DNA from: Clostridiales bacterium
GTDB taxonomy: Bacteria > Bacillota > Clostridia > Lachnospirales > WQUN01
DNA length: 11,673 nt
Direction: 5' to 3'
Assembly (NCBI GenBank): GCA_031273705.1
Contig: JAISRJ010000214.1
Coordinates: 1-11,673, forward strand
Shown here: positions 6,062-11,673 of the stretch, in pieces
Position numbering within the stretch: the stretch's first letter is position 1
Layout: each line of letters begins with the position of its first letter
The notes under the pieces: generated by a model
What the model was told of the DNA's origin: nothing
Databases searched by the model: none
The model's input: the letters and a program-made list of their open reading frames with translations, nothing else
Program-made: the position numbers and the translations under genes

Positions 6062-7915
6062 CTAAGCGGCGGGAGTATGCCGCGACAGTTCCGAATATGT
6101 TACCAGTCCATATATATCCGTTAATTGATTGCATGTGTAAAAATCTGGTTCCAGTTCTTCCCATTCAAATTTAAGGGCGTCGCTGACGATCATCTCCACA
6201 CCGGTAATCCAATTTTCTGTGTCTTTTTCAAAATCGCGTTTCTTATAGTAAAAACTTAGTGTGTCGCCCTTTTTTATAGGGTCATTGCCCTTTTGAATAA
6301 TCAAGCCGTCATTTTGACGCGCGCCTAAGATCTTTGTGTTTTTGGAATCCATCATAATCATAATGTCGCAGTCCCTGTCATTTAGCTTCGCGGGCACGGC
6401 ATACAGAGACTTTCGACGCAAACCGTCCACGCGGTACATAGCCACATATTCCCCTCCGATTTTTGGCCATTTATTAGTTGGGTAATCCTCCGACCGCACA
6501 CCTATTAAAACATATTTGTCCCCGTCTTTTTTCCAGGCGGTCTGATCTGTTTTGCTTTCATCGGACGCTACCTTGATTGCCGAACGGTTCATAGCTCTGC
6601 CGCCCGAAAGATGCCGGTAAAAGGTTCTGTTATACGCTGTGTAAGCGGTATCCATCAGCATTTTATCATACATAGCCAATGTAAAATCTCCAATATCTCT
6701 GCCTCCGTAAATATAATATCCGCTTAATCCACCCAAATTAACATCGGAATTGTGCCGATTATAAACTACGGCGTAATCCAGCGCGTTAAGCAAAGTTTGG
6801 GCCTCGTCGGGATAAATATCCGAAAGTTTTCGCGCCATGTCGCTTAAGTCAACCATGTCGCAGTTATTATCCCGCGGACTGCCTTCGCCGAAGGTTTTTG
6901 TATCGCCGCGTTTTACGGCGAAGGTTTTAAATTCCGTAGGCAATTGACTGTCACACTTATCCATCAAATCGCCCATCGCGCTCATAACATGACCTACTCG
7001 TGATAAATCCGTCACGGACATAGTTAATATCTCATCTGAATATCTACTGTAATACTGCATAAACTTATCTATTACATAACGTCCAACCACATCGCCCGTA
7101 CTATCGGGGTTTTTATTAAGCTCTTTTATAAAGCTGTAATCCCAACCCAGCCCCGGCTCCAAATCCTCCGAGGCTATTAGATAATTTGCGTAATCCGACG
7201 CGACGACAGCCATTTCGGCGCTTGCCATCAAACAAGAGTCAAAGGCCAGAAATTCCAACTTTTTATAAGCCGCCTCCGAACGCGCGAACGCGTAATTCAT
7301 TTCCAGAAGTGTTAAATTATTATTTTCAAACTTTTCGTCCAGCCCGTATCCCGCTATTGAACCTCCGCCGTGGTCCCACATAATCAAACCATATTTCTCC
7401 GCGGGAAAAGCCCTGTAACCTAAATTAATAAAATCCGCCAATGTTCCGGCGTCGCCCATATTCAGCAGACCGATACCAGACAGTCCATTGATGGAATCGC
7501 CCGTAACTTCCCAAATCATACACTCGTTATCCGGCACAATCGTATTCTGCCATCTATTGGCGCCGCCGGTAAGGATTATAAGATTCATGGCCTGCGAATC
7601 AACACTCGTGTCCAATATCTCTTTAATATCGTCGGTAGCGGCTCCGTTCTCACTCTCCAAGTCGGACCCGTTCATAAATATCATTAAAGTATATGGTTTC
7701 GTTTTTCGCGGCGCTATATTTGCCGCCACCCCTTCAAAATCCCAACCGGTGAAGCTTACCGCGCTAAAATCCAGCTTATCGGACTCGCGCACAAAGGGTT
7801 TATTTTGCGGAACAGCGCCGCGAGTAAAATTCGTCTTTGCGCTGCTAATCCAGAACAACAGCGGTGTTATTGCGCAAGCTATCAAACTGTAATAAAATAT
7901 ATTGATTTTTTTCAA
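6062..7915 (-). CDS. Clostripain-family (C11) cysteine protease
   Basis: This is a 617-residue peptidase of family C11, a caspase-fold cysteine endopeptidase group often specific for Arg. The catalytic dyad is His182 in MWDHGGG (179-185) and Cys228 in AFDSCLMA (224-231). The preceding strands PYTLMIFMNGSDLES (74-88) and LIILTGGANRWQNT match the family. The start is TTG at 7915; no in-frame ATG precedes residue 81, and TTG keeps the N-terminal hydrophobic segment (residues 5-25), a signal peptide or membrane anchor, with GGGG eight bases upstream. LIAC at 11-14 looks like a lipobox, but hydrophobic residues continue after it, so an anchor or cleavage after SSA (24-26) is likelier. About 160 C-terminal residues form an unrecognised, probably beta-rich domain. 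Likely exported; its substrate is unknown. Confidence 0.92.
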   Translation of the reverse strand: MKKINIFYYSLIACAITPLLFWISSAKTNFTRGAVPQNKPFVRESDKLDFSAVSFTGWDFEGVAANIAPRKTKPYTLMIFMNGSDLESENGAATDDIKEILDTSVDSQAMNLIILTGGANRWQNTIVPDNECMIWEVTGDSINGLSGIGLLNMGDAGTLADFINLGYRAFPAEKYGLIMWDHGGGSIAGYGLDEKFENNNLTLLEMNYAFARSEAAYKKLEFLAFDSCLMASAEMAVVASDYANYLIASEDLEPGLGWDYSFIKELNKNPDSTGDVVGRYVIDKFMQYYSRYSDEILTMSVTDLSRVGHVMSAMGDLMDKCDSQLPTEFKTFAVKRGDTKTFGEGSPRDNNCDMVDLSDMARKLSDIYPDEAQTLLNALDYAVVYNRHNSDVNLGGLSGYYIYGGRDIGDFTLAMYDKMLMDTAYTAYNRTFYRHLSGGRAMNRSAIKVASDESKTDQTAWKKDGDKYVLIGVRSEDYPTNKWPKIGGEYVAMYRVDGLRRKSLYAVPAKLNDRDCDIMIMMDSKNTKILGARQNDGLIIQKGNDPIKKGDTLSFYYKKRDFEKDTENWITGVEMIVSDALKFEWEELEPDFYTCNQLTDIYGLVTYSELSRHTPAA

Positions 7916-7977
7916 CTTATCATCCCCACAGCGTTTATTTGTGGTTAGTATGCGCTTATTGAGACAAAATAAACTCG

Positions 7978-8005
7978 TTGACTTTAATCGCGAGTAAGGT
8001 ATACT
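7978..8005 (+). promoter_or_regulatory. Promoter candidate for the DUF1538 operon
   Basis: TTGACT (7978-7983) and TATACT (8000-8005) are separated by 16 bases, a good sigma-70-type promoter on the plus strand. The leader to the TTG start at 8151 would be about 140 bases. A second TATAAT at 8087-8092 with a poor -35 (TGGCAA at 8064-8069) is a possible alternative promoter closer to the gene. Confidence 0.55.
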
Positions 8006-8014
8006 ATACTCGCG
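7989..8014. repeat. Inverted repeat over the -10 element
   Basis: CGCGAGTA (7989-7996) and TACTCGCG (8007-8014) are perfect inverted copies around a 10-base centre that contains GTATAC and the -10 element. A related GCGAGTATA recurs at 8082-8090 on the second possible -10. The placement between two divergent genes fits an operator. Confidence 0.5.
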
Positions 8015-8139
8015 AGCGCGGGCGGCCGTCTGATGAGGTATTGTGAAAAAAAGACCGTATAGATGGCAAATGATGCCGTTTGCGAGTATAATTTAAAAGC
8101 CCTGGTGTGTGTCTGAAAACTAAGTTTGGGTGGATTTAC

Positions 8140-8146
8140 GAGGTGA
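8140..8146 (+). promoter_or_regulatory. Shine-Dalgarno selecting the TTG start of the DUF1538 gene
   Basis: GAGGTGA lies 4 bases before TTG 8151-8153 (core GAGG 7 bases away). An upstream in-frame GTG at 8130 has no such signal and would place this site inside the coding sequence, so the TTG is preferred. Confidence 0.7.
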
Positions 8147-8150
8147 TTTT

Positions 8151-9635
8151 TTGAACTTGCTATTTGAAAAATTTAAAGAAGTTTTCTACTCCATTCTACC
8201 TATCACAGTAATTGTCACTGTTATGTACTTTATTCCGGGCACGCTTACAAATATTCAACTGGCTCGATTTTTTATCGGCGCGGCGTGCGTTACAATCGGT
8301 CTTTCGATATTTTTGCTGGGCGTGGATATTGGAATAACACCCCTGGGGTCGCACGTTGGCACGGCAATGTCCAAATCCAACAAACTACTTTTCGTAATCA
8401 TAATCGGGCTTATTTTGGGTTTCTTTATTTCCATAGCCGAGCCGGATCTTCAAATCTTATCGCAGCAAGTCGAGTCCGTAACCGCCGGAGCAATCAAATC
8501 AAGCGCGTTGTTGATGATTGTATCAATCGGTGTCGCGATAATGCTGGCGTTAGGCTTTATTCGTATGGTTCTTAACTTTCCGCTGTATATTTTCTTAACT
8601 GTCGCGTACGGAGTAATATTGATATTGGCTGTCATTGCGCCGCCCGAATTTAGGGCAATTTCATTTGACTCCTCCGGCGCGACCACAGGCGCGTTAGCGG
8701 TTCCATTTATTTTAGCGCTGACTGTCGGCGTCTCCGCTTTAAAAAAAGATAGTAAAGCTTCGGAAAAAGACAGCTTCGGTTTGGTTGCGATTGTTTCGAC
8801 CGGCGCTATTATCAGCGTTTTATTAATGGGAATATTTAAGAACATAACCGGTCTTTATGGTTCTGCGGATGCGTTGGAGGAATCCAATCAAATAATTGCC
8901 CCGTTCCTGCATCAGTTTATCGAATCGCTTGAGGAATCGTTCATCGCGCTTTTGCCGCTGACTGTGATATTTATTGTCTTTCAATTGATAATCCTTAAGC
9001 TAAATCGTCGCGCATTCTCAAGAATTATGAAGGGATTAATTTATACTTTAATCGGTCTAACCTTATTCATGACAGGTGTCAACAGCGGATTTATGGGCGT
9101 CGGCACGGCATTGGGCGAATGGATAGGCGACGGGCGGCAGATTTGGGCTGTTTTGCTGGGATTATTATTGGGGATAGTTACGGTTTTGGCGGAACCCGCG
9201 GTGCATGTATTAACACATCAGATAGAAAACGTTACCGCCGGATATGTAAAACGAAATATCGTAATGCTGACACTGGCGGTAGGAGTGGGGTTCGCCGTCG
9301 CGCTATCGATAGTGCGCGTGCTGGTAGAGCCATTGCAGCTATGGCATTATCTGTTGCCGGGTTATATAATTTCTATCGCGCTGTCATTCTTTATCCCCAA
9401 ACTGTTTGTTGGTATCGCATTTGACTCCGGAGGGGTGGCGTCCGGCCCGATGACGACCACGTTTATATTGGCTTTTGCTCAAGGCGTGGCGAAGAGCGTG
9501 CCGGGCGCGGACGTTTTACGCGACGCGTTTGGTATGATTGCGCTGGTGGCTATGGCGCCCATCATTACATTGGAGTTACTGGGACTCCTTTATAAAATCA
9601 AAACGAGAAAACATAACCATGAGGACGGTGCGTAA
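8151..9635 (+). CDS. DUF1538 (UmpAB-like) two-repeat membrane protein
   Basis: This is a very hydrophobic integral membrane protein of 494 residues with many predicted helices. It consists of two homologous halves. Half one has GFFISIAEPDLQILSQQVES then VTAGAIK, and ISFDSSGATTGAL. Half two has IVTVLAEPAVHVLTHQIEN then VTAGYVK, and IAFDSGGVASGPM. The AEP...VTAG and FDS-G elements are the hallmark of DUF1538 (Pfam PF07556). Members have been linked to cation/proton antiport under the name UmpAB; I recall this and could not check it, and the transported ion here is not shown by sequence. The inverted-looking half structure suggests a pseudo-twofold transporter. Start at TTG 8151 is chosen from the GAGGTGA site. 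The gene overlaps the following P-II gene by 17 bases, so the two are co-translated. Confidence 0.88.
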   Translation: MNLLFEKFKEVFYSILPITVIVTVMYFIPGTLTNIQLARFFIGAACVTIGLSIFLLGVDIGITPLGSHVGTAMSKSNKLLFVIIIGLILGFFISIAEPDLQILSQQVESVTAGAIKSSALLMIVSIGVAIMLALGFIRMVLNFPLYIFLTVAYGVILILAVIAPPEFRAISFDSSGATTGALAVPFILALTVGVSALKKDSKASEKDSFGLVAIVSTGAIISVLLMGIFKNITGLYGSADALEESNQIIAPFLHQFIESLEESFIALLPLTVIFIVFQLIILKLNRRAFSRIMKGLIYTLIGLTLFMTGVNSGFMGVGTALGEWIGDGRQIWAVLLGLLLGIVTVLAEPAVHVLTHQIENVTAGYVKRNIVMLTLAVGVGFAVALSIVRVLVEPLQLWHYLLPGYIISIALSFFIPKLFVGIAFDSGGVASGPMTTTFILAFAQGVAKSVPGADVLRDAFGMIALVAMAPIITLELLGLLYKIKTRKHNHEDGA

Positions 9636-10272
9636 AGTGGGTTTTGAGTTGCTGGTCTGCGTAGTAAACGCGGAACAAGGCTCCAAAACGCTGCAAATAG
9701 CCAAACACCACGGGGTGAGAGGCGGAACGATTTGCATGGCGCGTGGCACAATGAGTAATAAAATGTTGGAATTTTTAGAATTGAACGACTCGCGAAAAGA
9801 GGTTGTGATGATGGTTGCGGAAAGAGAGATAATCATCGACGCAATGCAGACGATCGCGCATGAGATGCACTTTACAAAAGCGCATCACGGGATAGGAATT
9901 ACAATACCCTTGAGTCATTTTTTAGGAACAAAGCATTACAATTATGACGACGGAGGCGCGCCGGAAATGGGCACGATGGAAGCGATTTTTACCGTAGTAG
10001 ACAGAGGACTCGCGGAGGATGTAATCGAAGCCGCTAAGTCGGCGGGTGCCAGAGGCGGCACGATAATAAACGCGCGCGGGTCGGGAATCCATGAGGACAG
10101 CGTGATATTCGCAATGCCTATCGAACCAGAAAAAGAAATCGTGCTGATCATCGCCAACAACTCTATTACCAAGGCGATTACCGACTCTATACGCGCGGCC
10201 CTCCACATAGATAAACCCAACCACGGAATTATCTTTATCGCGCCGGTGAATGAGACGATAGGGCTAAGGTGA
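9619..10272 (+). CDS. Tandem double P-II-like regulator
   Basis: This is a 217-residue cytoplasmic protein made of two P-II (GlnB-like) ferredoxin-fold domains. Domain one (about 8-107) has ARGGT-like VRGGTICMARGT (33-44), RKEVVMMVAE (59-68) and HHGIGITIPL (89-98). Domain two (about 121-215) has ARGGTIINARGSG (144-156), EKEIVLIIAN (171-180) and NHGIIFIAPV (201-210). These conserved Gly-rich and C-terminal strands bind nucleotide in P-II proteins. The usual long T-loop with its uridylylated Tyr is absent in both halves, so this is not a GlnD target. P-II-like genes are regular partners of DUF1538, so it likely gates that transporter. ATG 9619 overlaps the preceding gene; GTG 9637, just after that stop, is an alternative start giving MGFELLVCVVN. 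Confidence 0.88.
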   Translation: MRTVRKVGFELLVCVVNAEQGSKTLQIAKHHGVRGGTICMARGTMSNKMLEFLELNDSRKEVVMMVAEREIIIDAMQTIAHEMHFTKAHHGIGITIPLSHFLGTKHYNYDDGGAPEMGTMEAIFTVVDRGLAEDVIEAAKSAGARGGTIINARGSGIHEDSVIFAMPIEPEKEIVLIIANNSITKAITDSIRAALHIDKPNHGIIFIAPVNETIGLR

Positions 10273-10284
10273 AGCAACAGACAC

Positions 10285-10313
10285 GCCTTCCGGCGGCGGA
10301 ATCGCCGGAAGGC
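10285..10313. other. Perfect GC hairpin in a convergent gap
   Basis: GCCTTCCGGCG (10285-10295) pairs with CGCCGGAAGGC (10303-10313) over 11 perfect base pairs around a 7-base loop. It lies 12 bases after the P-II stop and between convergent genes. Neither strand has a T-run after it, so it is not a standard Rho-independent terminator; it may stabilise mRNA 3' ends, act as a weak bidirectional stop, or be a REP-like element. Confidence 0.6.
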
Positions 10314-10404
10314 TATACCCGCAATCGAAAGCATTTATGGGAGGGGATAATAAAGCTGAGTAAAAGCAACGGAAGGCAATTCTTACAAAGCCGCGGCGGG
10401 GGTT

Positions 10405-11364
10405 TCACTGTAAATTTAGCGACTCTTCCTTCTCAAACTGTCGGCTCATATCAATTGCGCCCTTAAATTGCGTGACACTCTCGGACTCAATTAAAAACTG
10501 AACCTTCTTGACCTTTAACTCTATTAACGAGTTTACAATTGAATACACAGAAATCTGATCGGTCGCGTTACTCGCCGGTGTTTTACTTATAAAATCCATG
10601 CTCAAATTTACAAAGCAAATACCGTTTTCCGTTTCCACTTCTCGTATCTTAACATCCGGGGATACAGTCGCGAACCTCCCTTCCAACTGTGGACCGTTTA
10701 TCAGTTCTTGAACCACAAATTGCTCTATCGGAAGATCCGGATTAACCTCAATCGTTCGATTCTCCGGGATAAGCACCGTGCCCGTCTCATCCGTAAAATA
10801 CAATACGACCTCACGCGTGGTAACTTTATTCGGCGATATACGCGGGTTAATATCAATAGTCTCCCGACTCTGCAACCCCATAGGCTGCGCGTTAGAAAAA
10901 AGAACCTCATTGCCCTCTACATAGATATGCACACTGTCAATAAAATCCAAATCGGTCATTGTCCATACAAAAGACGCCCGAAAAAACGATTCTTCTATTG
11001 GAGTCATATTATAATACTCACGGGAAAACTCAATTTCAAAGATTGTTTGAGTAACATCATTTACAATTTGCGTTTTATTAATGATCATCATGTCGTTTGG
11101 CATGGTCTTAACAAGGTTTTGACTCTTGGGACCGATTATGAATTCTTCCAGCACAGATTTTGCCATTTCAACATTATCGTTTATTGGTATTACGCGCTCC
11201 TCATAGTCAACGGTCGAGAGCATTGAATTTTTAAAGTAAACCCGTATGCTGGTCATTCCCGAGTCCACTTTAGCGGGATTGCGGAAAACAGCGTAGCAAA
11301 CCACACCTACGGTAATTAATAAAATAACCGTAGAAATTATTAATGGAAGGTTTTTTTTGTTTAT
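10405..11364 (-). CDS. Membrane-anchored GerMN-domain protein, probable ATA start
   Basis: This is a 319-residue envelope protein: an N-terminal membrane anchor (about residues 6-27, rich in I, L and V), then two GerMN domains (roughly 38-150 and 180-290). Each domain follows the pattern of a beta strand, 'VPINDNVEMAKSVLEEFIIGP' or 'EVNPDLPIEQFVVQELINGP', and later strands ending in conserved hydrophobics. GerMN proteins occur in spore germination and cell-wall contexts. The first standard codon, GTG at 11304, lies inside the anchor. ATA at 11364-11362 overlaps the kinase TAA as ATAA and has AGGAGG eight bases upstream, giving MNKKNLPLII. An ATG at 11371 is one base from that AGGAGG and out of frame. 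Located directly after a histidine kinase, it may play a WalK-associated role. Confidence 0.85.
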   Translation of the reverse strand: MNKKNLPLIISTVILLITVGVVCYAVFRNPAKVDSGMTSIRVYFKNSMLSTVDYEERVIPINDNVEMAKSVLEEFIIGPKSQNLVKTMPNDMMIINKTQIVNDVTQTIFEIEFSREYYNMTPIEESFFRASFVWTMTDLDFIDSVHIYVEGNEVLFSNAQPMGLQSRETIDINPRISPNKVTTREVVLYFTDETGTVLIPENRTIEVNPDLPIEQFVVQELINGPQLEGRFATVSPDVKIREVETENGICFVNLSMDFISKTPASNATDQISVYSIVNSLIELKVKKVQFLIESESVTQFKGAIDMSRQFEKEESLNLQ

Positions 11365-11673
11365 GGCTCATCCCTCCTATAATGCAACGGAATCCGTATC
11401 ACGAAAGTAGAGCCTTCGTTTTCAGAGCTTATCAAACGGATTGTACCGTTATGCAGCCTTAAAGTCGCGTATGTAATCGCCAGCCCCAATCCGGTTCCGC
11501 CTGTTTCGCGGTCGCGGGTTTTATCCACCCTGTAAAAACGGTCGAATACTTTGACCTGATCTTCTTCCGCGATACCAATACCGGTATCCGTCACCGAGAT
11601 AAACGCGTGCTGATGGTCAGCGTCAAGAGTCACCCGTACCACCCCTCCGGGATGGGTATACTTTATCCCATTA
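11361..11673 (-). CDS. Sensor histidine kinase, C-terminal ATPase fragment
   Basis: Only the last 103 or so residues are in the window; the 5' end lies beyond the right edge. All parts of a HATPase_c domain are visible in order: N-box NGIKYT at the edge, G1 box DTGIGI, F-box FDRFYRVD, and G2 box GGTGLGLAI, followed by NEGSTFVIRIP. This places it in the PhoR/ResE/WalK-type kinase group, which phosphorylates a partner response regulator expected upstream. The stop TAA overlaps the proposed ATA start of the GerMN gene by four bases, so the two are coupled. Clostridial WalRK operons often carry a GerMN or YycH-type gene after the kinase, so WalK is a reasonable guess, but the sensor half is not visible. 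Confidence 0.93.
   Translation of the reverse strand, partial: NGIKYTHPGGVVRVTLDADHQHAFISVTDTGIGIAEEDQVKVFDRFYRVDKTRDRETGGTGLGLAITYATLRLHNGTIRLISSENEGSTFVIRIPLHYRRDEP
11373..11378 (-). promoter_or_regulatory. Shine-Dalgarno of the GerMN gene
   Basis: AGGAGG on the minus strand, inside the last codons of the kinase (RRDEP), lies 8 bases before the ATA start and only 1 base before an out-of-frame ATG. The spacing favours ATA. Confidence 0.7.

Noticed and set aside
7874..7882. Lipobox LIAC in the C11 protease
   Set aside because: The hydrophobic stretch continues for about 10 residues after the Cys, unlike a lipoprotein signal.
8028..8062. CTGATGAG...GAAA resembling a hammerhead ribozyme core
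   Set aside because: The bases between the two core parts cannot form stem II, and no cleavage-site helix is present.
8130..8150. GTG at 8130 as start of the DUF1538 gene
   Set aside because: The strong GAGGTGA at 8140-8146 points to TTG 8151; nothing supports the GTG.
9538..9618. Upstream extension of the P-II gene to 9538
   Set aside because: This part is read in the DUF1538 frame; P-II homology begins only after 9619.
10269..10466. Plus-strand frame after the P-II gene
   Set aside because: It crosses the hairpin and runs antisense into the GerMN gene, with no family similarity.

Overview
The window looks like a chromosomal piece of a Gram-positive, probably clostridial (Bacillota) anaerobe. 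The grounds are a GerMN-domain protein behind a sensor kinase, a clostripain-type C11 protease, a MazG-like gene next to rplI, AGGAGG-type ribosome binding sites, frequent TTG/GTG starts and A+T-rich intergenic DNA with Rho-independent terminators. This placement rests on gene families and layout only; no search was run.

Layout. 1-1755 (minus): a 3'-truncated gene of unknown function preceded by, and overlapping, a DUF2971-like gene. 1780-1826: a strong terminator. 1836-5611 (minus): a tight five-gene run, read 5' to 3' as fucose/arabinose-type sugar isomerase, L-ribulose-5-phosphate 4-epimerase (araD), prephenate dehydratase (pheA), MazG-like protein and ribosomal protein L9 (rplI). An extended -10 promoter sits inside a perfect palindrome, with an 11-bp direct repeat just upstream. 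5731-6061: intergenic DNA with a terminator hairpin. 6062-7915 (minus): a membrane-anchored or secreted clostripain-family protease. 7916-8150: divergent control region. 8151-10272 (plus): a two-repeat DUF1538 membrane protein followed, with overlap, by a tandem double P-II-like protein. 10273-10404: convergent gap with a GC hairpin. 10405-11673 (minus): a membrane-anchored double GerMN protein and the C-terminal ATPase end of a histidine kinase upstream of it.

How the genes may work together. The isomerase and AraD catalyse successive-type steps that feed a pentose into the pentose phosphate pathway; no kinase gene is in the window. The P-II pair probably senses a small ligand for the DUF1538 transporter. 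The kinase and GerMN protein are translationally coupled and recall WalRK-type cell-envelope operons.

The most unusual observation is that two well-recognised genes appear to start on non-standard codons, AUU for rplI and AUA for the GerMN gene. Each has a well-spaced Shine-Dalgarno sequence, and neither has an in-frame ATG/GTG/TTG that would keep the N-terminus. No CRISPR array, tRNA, rRNA or insertion sequence was recognised.
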